In this document: one piece after another, positions 16,459 through 24,553 of the stretch
Layout: each line of letters opens with the position of its first letter
Numbering within the stretch: the first letter of the stretch is position 1
Assembly (NCBI GenBank): GCA_945889495.1
Contig: CAMDBU010000030.1
Location: 1-42,900 of the forward strand
Origin: Syntrophobacter sp. SbD2
Lineage (GTDB): Bacteria; Desulfobacterota; Binatia; UBA9968
Length of the DNA stretch: 42,900 bases
Direction of reading: 5' to 3'
The notes under the pieces: generated by a model
What the model saw: the letters and a program-made list of their open reading frames with translations, nothing else
What the model was told of the DNA's origin: nothing
The model's database searches: none
Made by a program: the position numbers and the translations under genes

Positions 16459-17564
16459 GGTTCAACGTCCCCGCGAATTAAGGCGCTGACCAGATCGCCG
16501 CTAATTTGCATGTTGCTGAGTGGCCGAACAATTGTCGGTTCAAGATGGCTCTTCCGATAGAGAACAAACGTGCTCTCATTGGAGAATCGGCGGATCGCTT
16601 CAGGATTGTGCGAAGTCGCGATGAACTGGCCACTCGATTGGAACGCTTTGCGAAGAGCCAAAACAAAGTGCCCTACCTCGTCCAAGGCAAGATAGTTGTC
16701 GGGTTCATCCCAGAAACAAAGTACCGGGCCGTAGGCTTTATTCCCAGCCAGCACCAGAGCGCATATCATGAAACACTTTTCCCCATCGGACAGGTCTTCG
16801 AATGGCAGACTCAGAGTTCCCTGATCGGTTGAAAATTGGACAACGAGGCTTCGCGAGTCCGCACCAACAACTGGGTTTCGGATGTCCTTCAGGTCTGGCA
16901 TCACTTGCCGAAGATAATCATCAATTTGGGTATACGCCGCGGGGGCGTGTGCCAATAGCCCGGCAAACCACGCGCCGAAATCGGTCACCTGAATATTTGG
17001 CTGCAAAGTCTCATGCTTAGATTCCCCAAGAATTAAACTGGGTATCGGCCGAAGGATGAGTATCTGAGCGAGCCATTGCTTGAAAATAAACAAGGGATCC
17101 TTAGTCGACTGCTCCTGTACTATCGGTAACGCCACGAGGTGCCAGTCAATACGAAATGTTGCTTCCTTCTCCTGCCCAATCTTAGCAAGATAAACTTGAG
17201 CTTTTTCTCGCGTATAGACAGGATTTCCTCCAACAACGAGTTTTTCTTCGAGCACGCGCAGTTCTTTGAAGCCCTCCGGATATTCAAAGGCGACAACATA
17301 CTCGTATATCTTGGCGCCCAACTTGACCTCAATTTCAAACCGCACGGGCACATCTTTACCTCCGCGAGTGAGATCCGCGGGCTTCACAAGGTTGGCCACA
17401 CGGTTTGTGCCTCGCGCAATCTTTTGCAGAATCTCTAACGCGAGCCCAACCGTTGTCTTGCCGGCGCCGTTTTTGCCAATTAGTAGAACCGACGTTTGAC
17501 CTGAGATTGGCAAGTCAAAATTTTCAAGACACCGAAAATTATTAATATAAAATCGACGTATCAT
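16455..17564 (-). CDS. SMC-like AAA ATPase (AAA_15/AAA_21 type)
   Basis: This 369-residue ABC-class ATPase begins MIRRFYINNFRCLENFDLPI, the hallmark start of RecF/OLD-like ATPases. It has Walker A GKNGAGKT (30-37 region), signature LSDGE (258-262), Walker B VLCFWDEPDN with Asp286 and Glu287, and the switch His319 in ATSHNPEAI. The middle insert is short, with no long coiled coil, so this is a small overcoming-lysogenization-type ATPase without a fused TOPRIM domain. That role falls to the overlapping downstream gene. GC is clearly lower than in the flanking metabolic genes, suggesting horizontal transfer. The upstream gap (17565-17818) is AT-richer and holds only a doubtful small frame; I see no other gene in it. 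Confidence 0.85.
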   Translation of the reverse strand: MIRRFYINNFRCLENFDLPISGQTSVLLIGKNGAGKTTVGLALEILQKIARGTNRVANLVKPADLTRGGKDVPVRFEIEVKLGAKIYEYVVAFEYPEGFKELRVLEEKLVVGGNPVYTREKAQVYLAKIGQEKEATFRIDWHLVALPIVQEQSTKDPLFIFKQWLAQILILRPIPSLILGESKHETLQPNIQVTDFGAWFAGLLAHAPAAYTQIDDYLRQVMPDLKDIRNPVVGADSRSLVVQFSTDQGTLSLPFEDLSDGEKCFMICALVLAGNKAYGPVLCFWDEPDNYLALDEVGHFVLALRKAFQSSGQFIATSHNPEAIRRFSNESTFVLYRKSHLEPTIVRPLSNMQISGDLVSALIRGDVEP

Positions 17565-17818
17565 AATGAGGAAATGATACTGCGATTCTGGAGAAGGCTC
17601 AACTTAAATCGAATATCTTTAAGAGGGCACAACGCGCTGTGTAACATCATCGCATCCTTGGCTTCTTACCCTCAAACTCTATACCGAGAAGACTGCGGTC
17701 AGATAACTCCTCGACCTGGTATTTACGCCGAGAACCTTCACTCAGCATCCAAAATTCATCGCATAAGGGTTTCGCCACAAAGAAGCCACTACCGCTCCAA
17801 CCGCTGGCCGGTAAATAT

Positions 17819-18811
17819 CTAAAACCGCCCCTCCGCTTCCAACTTCTTCACGAACCTCTCATCGATCAAATCCTCCGCCTTTAACGCGCGAATCTTGTCG
17901 TTGCTCGCGCCGAGAAAGCGGATCGTCGAGCGGATGCCGTCGACGTTGGGAAAGATTCTCCTTTGGTACATGCTGCCTAGCCGGTCGTAGCCGCCGGTGG
18001 CGTCTTCGACCTGGGCTAGGCGCAACCCTTTGGCCATGCTGCGCAGCACTAGCGATTTATTTCTCGGCTCGAGAACAAAAGCGATGGTGTCGGACAAGGC
18101 GCGCAGCAAGCGCTCGACGGTGTCGGGCGCGCTGTTTAAGAACTTGCGCTGGGCCAACAGCGCGGTGTTTTGATAGGGGATGTTGAGTTTGGCGAGGTCG
18201 GCCAAGACGCGGAAGCCCTGCCGTTCGAGCACGCTGGCAAACGTGTAATTGAAGTAGGCGCCGTCGATCACCTTGTTGGGCATCGCTTGGGCGAGCAAGG
18301 ACTCGTCGCCGACCACGCGCAAAGTGATCTTGTCGCGCTGCGGCTCCAGGCCCCAATGCTCGAAGGCGAGCATGGAGCGCATCCAGACGCCGCCGCCGAT
18401 GCTGGTCACGCCGATGTTTTTGCCGCGCAAGTCCGCCGGCACCTTGATCGTCGGCGCGACCACGAAGGTGCCTTCGAGCGTGTGAATCAAGCTAGTGATG
18501 AAGACCGCGTCCAAACCGTTGGCGACGGCGCCGAGAGTCGAGCCGGTGGCCGCGCCCATGTAGAACTGCGCCTCGCCGTTGGCCAACGCCGACAGCGCCA
18601 CCGCGCCGTTGCGCACATGCACCGCGCGCACGTCCAAGCCATGCTTGTTAAATATGCCGTAGTCCTTGGCGACAAAGAGCACCGTTTCGCGCTCGCTCAA
18701 ACTACCGAAGGTGATCAGCAGCTGATTGAGCGGCACCGCGGCCACCGCGGGGATCGCGGTGGCGCAGAGCAACAAGCACAGCCCAAGCATTCGCTCGATG
18801 GTATTGATCAT
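17819..18811 (-). CDS. NMT1/THI5-like solute-binding protein
   Basis: This 330-residue periplasmic protein has a signal peptide ending PAVAA. The mature start is LNQLLITFGSLSERETVLFV, then YGIFNKHGLDVRAVHVRNG, DLRGKNIGVTSIGGGVWMRS and ITLRVVGDESLLAQAM. The paralogue C-terminus is shortened: IDERFVKKLEAEGRF ends without the usual SGF-hydrophobic tail. The frame opens at 18826, but GGGGTGA lies before the ATG at 18811, which I choose. It follows the flavoprotein gene by 38 nt and is the last gene of a likely operon starting near 21738. The VWMRSMLAFEHWGL segment resembles that of the protein at 7448-8491, so the two may share ligand type. Confidence 0.87.
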   Translation of the reverse strand: MINTIERMLGLCLLLCATAIPAVAAVPLNQLLITFGSLSERETVLFVAKDYGIFNKHGLDVRAVHVRNGAVALSALANGEAQFYMGAATGSTLGAVANGLDAVFITSLIHTLEGTFVVAPTIKVPADLRGKNIGVTSIGGGVWMRSMLAFEHWGLEPQRDKITLRVVGDESLLAQAMPNKVIDGAYFNYTFASVLERQGFRVLADLAKLNIPYQNTALLAQRKFLNSAPDTVERLLRALSDTIAFVLEPRNKSLVLRSMAKGLRLAQVEDATGGYDRLGSMYQRRIFPNVDGIRSTIRFLGASNDKIRALKAEDLIDERFVKKLEAEGRF

Positions 18812-18849
18812 GGTTTCACCCCGCATGCCGATGGTTTCAAACTAATCGC

Positions 18850-20319
18850 TCACAGCCCCTGTGCCGCCGCGTGTCTTCCAGCCAACAGTGAAAACACCAC
18901 GTTGCGCGTCTGGCCGGTGCAGGACGGATAGTTGTGAAAAAATAGTCCGACGATGTCGCCGGAGGCGAACAGGCCGCGGATCGGCCGGCCGCCGGTGTTG
19001 AGCACCTGGGCGTCGCCGTCGATCTCGATGCCGCCGAAGGTAAACGTAATGCCGCCGGTTACCGGGAAGGCTTGGAACGGCGGCGCTTCGATGCGCGTCG
19101 CCCAATTGGATTTGCGCGGCGCGATCCCTTCAGTGCAGCGGCCATCGGTCTTGGTGGCGTCGAAGGGAATATCGTCGCGCACCGCGTTGTTGAATTCGCT
19201 GACCGTGTGGCGCAGCACCGCCGGCTCGATGCCGATCTTGCGCGCCAGCTCTTCGATGGTCGGCGCTTCCAGCGGCGCGGCGAACTGATAATAACTGGCG
19301 TCCTGCAACGCCGCGCCACGCTGGTCGAAGATCTGGTAGGCAACGCCGCCCGGCTCCATCAATACCGCCCAGCCGGTCTTGGCGTAGGTGTAGGAGATAT
19401 GCGCTTCGCCTTCGTCGAAGAAGCGCTGGCCGAGAGAATTCACCGTGATGCCGAAAGTATAACCGTAACGGTTCGCCTTGTTGCTCAACTCGACGTCGCC
19501 GAAGGTCGCGTCGATTGGAGTTGCATGCGCCCCCTGCCAATGGCCCGAAGCTTTGCAGCCCAGCGCCAGCGCCATTTGCAGCACTTCGCCGGTATCGTGG
19601 CGGCTGCCGCGCACCTTCATCAAGTCGGCGTTGGTGCCAAGATAGCGCGCGCGCATTTCCGGGTTGGCCTGAAAGCCGCCGGCGCACAGGATCACAGCGG
19701 TGGAACGCAGCTCGTATTCTTCATTGGCATCGGAGACCCGCACGCCTTCGACCTGGCGGTCGTTGCCCAACAGCTCGCGCACCCGCGATTCGTAGCGAAT
19801 CTCGACGCCCATGGCGGTGGCGATATCGCGCCACTGGTTGAGCTGGCTGATGCCGCCGCCGATGCCGCCGGTGGGATGGATGACGATGCCGGGCTCAAAA
19901 TAAAGTTTGCCGTCGATCTCGACATGGCCGGCGGGCTCCCACTGCATACCCAACTCATCCATCCAATGGATCGCGGCGTTGGAATGATTGACCAGCACCT
20001 CGGCTAAATTTTTGTTGATCCGTCCCCGCGTCACGCGCATAAGGTCGGCGGTAAAATCGCCGGGCGAGTAGCCGGGCAACTGCAAACGTTGGAACGCCGC
20101 GCCGTCCATGCCGCGCAAGAAGCCGCGAATCTCATCGGCGCCGGAGTAAGCGAAGCGAAATCCGGTGTGAGAGAAGCGCGCGTTACCGCCGAACTCCGGC
20201 TCCGGCGCTTTTTCCAGCATGACCACCCGCGGCGCGCCGCTTTGCTTGGCCGCCACCGCCGCCTCGAATGCGGCGCTGCCGCCGCCGACCACCACTACCG
20301 GGCATGTTTCAACTCTCAT
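18850..20319 (-). CDS. FAD-dependent oxidoreductase (tricarballylate dehydrogenase / fumarate reductase flavoprotein type)
   Basis: This 489-residue flavoprotein has the N-terminal FAD-binding VVVVGGGSAAFEAA (8-21) and the FGGNARFSHTGFRF substrate-loop start typical of the TcuA branch. An internal VILCAGGFQANPEMRARYLG segment and a C-terminal GGITFTFGGIEIDGDAQVL with GLFASGDIVG close the FAD site. Members oxidise or reduce C-C bonds next to carboxylates or ketones (tricarballylate, fumarate, 3-ketosteroids). TcuA-like is my best reading but the substrate is uncertain. No iron-sulfur or membrane anchor subunit (TcuB-like) is adjacent. GGAGA lies upstream of the ATG. It is sandwiched between two binding-protein genes with gaps of 38 and 54 nt, suggesting one substrate uptake-and-oxidation unit. 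Confidence 0.85.
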   Translation of the reverse strand: MRVETCPVVVVGGGSAAFEAAVAAKQSGAPRVVMLEKAPEPEFGGNARFSHTGFRFAYSGADEIRGFLRGMDGAAFQRLQLPGYSPGDFTADLMRVTRGRINKNLAEVLVNHSNAAIHWMDELGMQWEPAGHVEIDGKLYFEPGIVIHPTGGIGGGISQLNQWRDIATAMGVEIRYESRVRELLGNDRQVEGVRVSDANEEYELRSTAVILCAGGFQANPEMRARYLGTNADLMKVRGSRHDTGEVLQMALALGCKASGHWQGAHATPIDATFGDVELSNKANRYGYTFGITVNSLGQRFFDEGEAHISYTYAKTGWAVLMEPGGVAYQIFDQRGAALQDASYYQFAAPLEAPTIEELARKIGIEPAVLRHTVSEFNNAVRDDIPFDATKTDGRCTEGIAPRKSNWATRIEAPPFQAFPVTGGITFTFGGIEIDGDAQVLNTGGRPIRGLFASGDIVGLFFHNYPSCTGQTRNVVFSLLAGRHAAAQGL

Positions 20320-20373
20320 CGGATGAATTCTCCACGCAGGATAAGATTTACCAGTCGTTCAGGCGCCGCGCTC

Positions 20374-21369
20374 TCAGCGTTTCTTGTTCAGCCCCTGGAT
20401 AAAGCCCGAGCTGTCGAGCCGTTGCACGAACGAATCATCGATGACGCTCTCGACCTTGAGATCGGCGAGCTTCGGGTTGAGGGTGGTCATAAGTCCATGC
20501 AACCGCTTCATACCGTCGAGGGTCGGCAGCGGCACCCGGTCGTAAACGTTGACCACCGCATGATAGGCATCCTCGGCTTCGTTCGGATTGGTCAGGCGCA
20601 GGTTGCTCGCCATGATGCGCATGACCGATTCTTTGTTGGCCGGATCGAGTATGTAGGCGATCGCCTCGACGATACCTTTGACATAGCCTTCAACGACCAA
20701 TGGCTTGGCGGCGGCGATGCGCCGGGTGGTCACCAGCATGGTCTGCGGCATGGTCACGCCCGAACCTTTGAAATTGTATATCACTGGATAGCCTTTGCTG
20801 CCGTAGAGATCGCCGATCGAACCGTTGAGCGCGGTGCCGTCAATGCTGCCGCTCTCCAGCGCCAGCCGTCGGGTGATCTCGGTGCCGGAGATGGTTAGAA
20901 AAGTGATCTTCGCTTGATTGGGATCGACGGCCAACATTTGCAGCGCCAACAGCGACACCAGATGCGAAGTCGCGCCCGGACCGCTGATGGCGAGTTTTTT
21001 GCCACGCAGATCGTTTTTGTTTTTGATCTCCGGCCGGACGTTGAGCCGGTAGTCGAGTTTCTGCACGAAGTTGGCCACGCCGATGGCGTCGGCGCCGCCG
21101 GAACCGGCGTTGACCAGATGGCCCGGCCCGATCACCGCGACGTCGATCTCGCCGGCCAACAGCGCCGCCACCGCCAAGGGCGAACGGGGCATGAGAATAT
21201 ATTGGGTCTCCAAACCATACTTTTTGAACAGCCCCAACTGCCGGGCCACCCACACCGACGCCATGCTTTCGCTGGTGATGCTCGAAGCGAAGTTCGACCG
21301 GGTCTGCGCCGACGCGCCGTCCGGCAGCAGGCCGAAGACCAAAGTGGCAATTAGAAAAACCATCATCAT
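20374..21369 (-). CDS. NMT1/THI5-like solute-binding protein
   Basis: This 331-residue protein has a signal peptide ending GASAQ. The mature part begins SNFASSITSESMASVWVARQ, then LGLFKKYGLETQYILMPRSP, DLRGKKLAISGPGATSHLVS and a typical IDDSFVQRLDSSGFIQGL terminus. GGGGGA lies 6 nt before the ATG. Immediately upstream of that is the 14-bp perfect palindrome at 21381-21394. It lies 45 nt downstream of the ABM protein and 54 nt upstream of the flavoprotein. Confidence 0.88.
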   Translation of the reverse strand: MMMVFLIATLVFGLLPDGASAQTRSNFASSITSESMASVWVARQLGLFKKYGLETQYILMPRSPLAVAALLAGEIDVAVIGPGHLVNAGSGGADAIGVANFVQKLDYRLNVRPEIKNKNDLRGKKLAISGPGATSHLVSLLALQMLAVDPNQAKITFLTISGTEITRRLALESGSIDGTALNGSIGDLYGSKGYPVIYNFKGSGVTMPQTMLVTTRRIAAAKPLVVEGYVKGIVEAIAYILDPANKESVMRIMASNLRLTNPNEAEDAYHAVVNVYDRVPLPTLDGMKRLHGLMTTLNPKLADLKVESVIDDSFVQRLDSSGFIQGLNKKR

Positions 21370-21380
21370 AAAAAATCCCC

Positions 21381-21394
21381 CGGTAAATTTACCG
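21381..21394. promoter_or_regulatory. Perfect 14-bp palindrome CGGTAAATTTACCG
   Basis: This self-complementary site lies 12 nt upstream of the binding-protein start at 21369 and downstream of the ABM stop. It could be a regulator operator or an RNA hairpin that masks or frames the ribosome-binding site. No regulator gene is adjacent. Confidence 0.4.
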
Positions 21395-21414
21395 CGCGCC
21401 AGGCAACTGCAAAC

Positions 21415-21738
21415 TCACTCCCGCGCCGGCGCCGAGGGGCGCTCGGCGTGCTGGATCACTTCATGGATCTCGAACACATTGGGCCCGGCGAAGATCTCCG
21501 CCGGCGGGCGTTTGTTATGAGCTTCGCGAAACTCCGAGCTGTCGGTCCAGGCACGGAACGAGGCTTCATCCTCCCAGTGGGTCAAGACGGTGTAGTAATC
21601 GCTCTTGACCGGCCGGAGAATTTCCAAGCGGATGAACCCCGGCATGTTCTCCACCAGCCGGGCGCGGCCTTCGAAACGCTTTTCGAAATCCGCTTCGCGC
21701 CCCTTGGCCACTTGCAAGCGATTGGATACGACGATCAA
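21415..21738 (-). CDS. Antibiotic-biosynthesis-monooxygenase (ABM/HmoA-like) domain protein
   Basis: This 107-residue ferredoxin-fold dimeric protein resembles ABM and HmoA/IsdG-like families. VSNRLQVAKGREADFEKRFE opens the first strand and helix, GFIRLEILRP the second strand, and TVLTHWEDEASFRAWTDS the third strand and helix. Such proteins are cofactor-free monooxygenases or heme-degrading enzymes. The substrate here is unknown. The start codon is TTG at 21738 with a strong GGAGG 8 nt upstream; there is no usable ATG. It is probably the first gene of the run that continues through two binding proteins and the flavoprotein. Confidence 0.8.
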   Translation of the reverse strand: MIVVSNRLQVAKGREADFEKRFEGRARLVENMPGFIRLEILRPVKSDYYTVLTHWEDEASFRAWTDSSEFREAHNKRPPAEIFAGPNVFEIHEVIQHAERPSAPARE

Positions 21739-21865
21739 GTTAATTTCCTCCGTGGGCAGTTTCGAGCTTGGCCATGTTTACCCTTTGAGTTTGCGACCAG
21801 GCTAAGTAGCAGTTGTACCGTGAAGCGGTGAAATGCATGAAGTTCGGCGATTTCCCATTCCAAAC

Positions 21866-21893
21866 CTTCGCGTCCTTCGTGTCTTCATGGTGA
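21866..21893. repeat. CTTCGTGTCTTC-type intergenic repeat, single arm
   Basis: CTTCGCGTCCTTCGTGTCTT followed by CATGGTGA resembles one arm of the hairpin family at 39900-39972. No complementary arm is close. It lies in the 185-nt gap between the amidohydrolase stop and the ABM start. Confidence 0.45.
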
Positions 21894-21923
21894 GAAACAA
21901 CGATGGGTAAGAACTACCATCGG

Positions 21924-22946
21924 TCACAGCGCCGAGTCTAATCGGTAAAACCGCGCCGCGTTGTCGTGGAGCATTTTCTTTTTCACGCCGTCGGACAGAT
22001 CGGTGCGTTTGCGGATGCCTTGCACCGTGTGCGGCCAGTCGCCATCCCAATGCGGATAGTCGGAGGAGTAAAGGATGGTATCTTCCAACCCCCAGCGCAT
22101 GGCGTCGGGGATGGTTTTTTCTTCGCACTCGACGCCGAAGTAGATGCGCCCGCTCTTGACGTACTCGCTAGGCAATTTGGTCAGATAGGGCGCCTCGTCG
22201 GCGCCGCGTTTTTCCACTTCCTCATCGAGCCGGTCGATCATGTAGGGCACCCAGCCGATGCCCGACTCCAAGTAAGCGATGCTGAGTTTGGGAAAGCGCT
22301 CGAACACGCCGCCGACCACGGTGGCGATCAGCGCCATCATCTGCTCGGCCGGATGATCGATGGTGTGCGCCGAGAGAAATTTGCGAAAGCGCTGGCCGCC
22401 CAAGGAATCGGCGGAGGTGCCGGTGTGAAAACCGAGACCGACGCCGAGATTTTCCGCCGCGGCGTAGATCGGATCGTAAAAGCTATCGCCGAAGTCGGGC
22501 AGCTGCGGCAAATAGGTCGGCAGCACGCCGGCCACCGCGCCGCGCTGTTTGACCGCGCGGGTCAATTCCTCCGCGGCGGCTTGCGGGTCCTGCGGCGCCA
22601 GCAGGGCGACGAATTTCAAGCGCGCCGGATCGGTTTTGCAAAAATGATGGAGCCAGTCGTTGTACGCGCGCGTCACCGCGCTGGCGTAATCTCGTTCGTG
22701 CAGCGCCGACACATGCAGGCCAGCGGTGGGATACATCACCATGATGTCGATGCCGTCCTGGTCCATGGCCGCCAACTGATCCTTGGGCCCTTCCGGTTTC
22801 TGCCCCAGCTTGCCGCGCAGGTCGCGATCCCACTCGTCGTTGGGAAATAAATTGCGCCGCTGCCAGCGCGGCTGAAGAAACTCGCGCATGCCGGCGTTGG
22901 ACTCGCGCACATGGCCATCGGCATCGATGATTTGATAATTTTCCAT
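21924..22946 (-). CDS. Amidohydrolase_2 family metal-dependent hydrolase/decarboxylase
   Basis: This 340-residue TIM-barrel protein belongs to the ACMSD / gamma-resorcylate-decarboxylase-like amidohydrolase_2 family, which cleaves C-C or C-N bonds in aromatic and related compounds. The N-terminal metal motif is IIDADGHV (6-13), where Asp replaces the first His of the usual HxH. GFHTGTS carries the barrel His, and YSSDYPHWDGDWP carries the conserved Asp near residue 300. The frame opens at 22991, but AGGAGAG before the ATG at 22946 decides the start. It is divergent from the SPOR gene across a 289-nt gap in which I see no gene. It is related to the protein at 25858-27006 but not a close copy. 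Confidence 0.88.
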   Translation of the reverse strand: MENYQIIDADGHVRESNAGMREFLQPRWQRRNLFPNDEWDRDLRGKLGQKPEGPKDQLAAMDQDGIDIMVMYPTAGLHVSALHERDYASAVTRAYNDWLHHFCKTDPARLKFVALLAPQDPQAAAEELTRAVKQRGAVAGVLPTYLPQLPDFGDSFYDPIYAAAENLGVGLGFHTGTSADSLGGQRFRKFLSAHTIDHPAEQMMALIATVVGGVFERFPKLSIAYLESGIGWVPYMIDRLDEEVEKRGADEAPYLTKLPSEYVKSGRIYFGVECEEKTIPDAMRWGLEDTILYSSDYPHWDGDWPHTVQGIRKRTDLSDGVKKKMLHDNAARFYRLDSAL

Positions 22947-23235
22947 GAACTCTCCTTTCATCCCACCGGCGCTGCGGCGTGATGCAGCCATAACACCGGG
23001 TAAAAGAGCATGTCAATGCGGCGCAGAACCTCTCAAATGTTCCCACCGCGCCGATGATCCGTGTGATCAGCCAGCCACTCGGTCCGTTTTTCTTGCGTGC
23101 CAGCGCAATAACTGCTTTATTACGTCAAATACAATCGTCGTGGCGAGGTTTGGACCAAGCTGACCCAGGGCTCGGTCAGCAAACCGCGGACAGCGATCAG
23201 CATTACGACAACGATGTGAGCGATTGGAGTTTTTC

Positions 23236-24333
23236 ATGCCCTGGCAAAATAACGGCGATTTCTACAGCTTCAAGCAAGACTCGATTAGCCAACACGCACC
23301 GACCCTATCCGGGGTTTATGGAATATTTAATTTTCGCCACCAAATTGTCATCGCCAGCGCGGCCAATATTCGCAACGCCTTGCTGCATCATCATCGAAAT
23401 ACTAAGTTTCGTTTCCGCCGTTTCGAACCGACCGGATTCACATTTGAGATTTTCTCGCCGGAGCAGCGCGAGCAGCGCGCTCAAGAGTTGATCGCCGAGT
23501 TCGCGCCAATCATGCCATCCCAGGGCGCCATCGGCATCGCTACTCTGATGCATTCATGGCGCAGGCCCAAGGCGCGCGCCTTCACAGCCGAACCGACCCA
23601 GAAAAAACCGCTGGGCGAAACCGCCGCCACGGAACTGCCACGGCGCGAAACCGAATCGCCTTCCTATCTGAACCCCGAGCGATTCGGTCTTGCCGGCGCC
23701 ATCTGCGGAATCATCTTTCTCGCCATCGGCCTGGTCGGCTTGGTGCCGCACTTGAAAAACATGTTTGACAGCGTCGTGCGTAACCCAACGGCGATCGCCG
23801 AATCACGACAGAAAATCGCCAGCGGCAAGCTTCCATCCACGGCAGCGGAGAAACTCCCAGCCACTGGCAATGGCCCGAATACCGCGATTACCGTTGCGCC
23901 TAACAGCGTATCACCGGCCTACGTTCCCGACTCCCAAGCAGCGGCAAACTCGGCGACCGGTTGGCGCGCCGCGGCGGCACAAACCGCGCGTCCAGCACCG
24001 ACTCCGCCGGCGCAGCCACAGACCGTGACCGGTGAGCAGCCGGTGCACCGGGCAGCTCCAGTGAACTCATGGTCGGTGCAGGCGCTGGCCACCGCCGACC
24101 AACAACTTGCCAACGATCGGCTCAACAAACTCAAAGCCAAGGGTTACCAAGCCTTCGTCGTCATCGCTGAGATCAAAGGCCAGACCTGGCACCGCCTGCG
24201 CGTCGGTAATTTCGCCACGCGCCAGGAAGCCGAAGCTGTGCGCGCCGCGCTCCAAGCCAATGAGGGCTTTCGCGACGCCTATATCGCCGGTGGCGAACAA
24301 TCGGGCACAACACTGGCGTTCAACCGCCGTTAG
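23236..24333 (+). CDS. Membrane-anchored SPOR protein with degenerate GIY-YIG-like N-terminus
   Basis: This 365-residue protein has three parts. Residues 1-92 read SGVYGIFNFRHQIVIASAAN and later FTFEIF, which looks like a GIY-YIG fold (GxY, then strand, then NIR helix), but the YIG tyrosine is replaced (VIA), so catalysis is doubtful. Residues 150-172 form one transmembrane helix. Residues 175-275 are a Pro/Ala/Gln-rich linker, and residues 277-352 are a SPOR peptidoglycan-binding domain (SWSVQALATADQQLANDRLN; WHRLRVGNFATRQEAEAVRA). The topology is cytoplasmic head and periplasmic SPOR. The start at 23236 has GGAG 6 nt upstream; the frame itself opens at a TTG at 23224. The likely site of action is the division septum or damaged cell wall. 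The head's role is unknown. Confidence 0.75.
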   Translation: MPWQNNGDFYSFKQDSISQHAPTLSGVYGIFNFRHQIVIASAANIRNALLHHHRNTKFRFRRFEPTGFTFEIFSPEQREQRAQELIAEFAPIMPSQGAIGIATLMHSWRRPKARAFTAEPTQKKPLGETAATELPRRETESPSYLNPERFGLAGAICGIIFLAIGLVGLVPHLKNMFDSVVRNPTAIAESRQKIASGKLPSTAAEKLPATGNGPNTAITVAPNSVSPAYVPDSQAAANSATGWRAAAAQTARPAPTPPAQPQTVTGEQPVHRAAPVNSWSVQALATADQQLANDRLNKLKAKGYQAFVVIAEIKGQTWHRLRVGNFATRQEAEAVRAALQANEGFRDAYIAGGEQSGTTLAFNRR

Positions 24334-24454
24334 TTTTCTCGGACGCCTGATCCATCCGATAAGTCGTCCAAGACTCGGAATCCTCGGCACGGTCGATCGT
24401 CGTTGCATTTAGCATGCGCGCCAGCGCTGCTGTCCTTGGCATTATCTCTACTTG

Positions 24455-24471
24455 CCAAGTTGACACCTTGG
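24455..24471 (+). promoter_or_regulatory. Inverted repeat overlapping a -35-like TTGACA
   Basis: CCAAG (24455-24459) and CTTGG (24467-24471) flank TTGACAC. TTGACA matches the -35 consensus. Weak -10 options follow (TAATAC or TACTCT at about 24481-24489), 65-95 nt before the Rieske ATG. The layout would let a repressor cover the promoter. This is a candidate only. Confidence 0.35.
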
Positions 24472-24553
24472 TAAAATTTCTAATACTCTCACCGGCAACT
24501 AAGCCGCTACGCCATTGGCCGCGGCGCACTTCATCGCCAAGGAGCTCATCACC

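Noticed and set aside
15982-17564. Direct naming of the ATPase/TOPRIM pair as PARIS (ariA/ariB)
   Set aside because: The small partner is about half the size of AriB and its DUF4435 features cannot be seen. Only the general logic is shared.
17574-17822. Plus-strand 82-codon frame in the gap upstream of the AAA ATPase
   Set aside because: No ribosome-binding site, unusual composition, no recognisable motif and it overlaps the end of the next gene.
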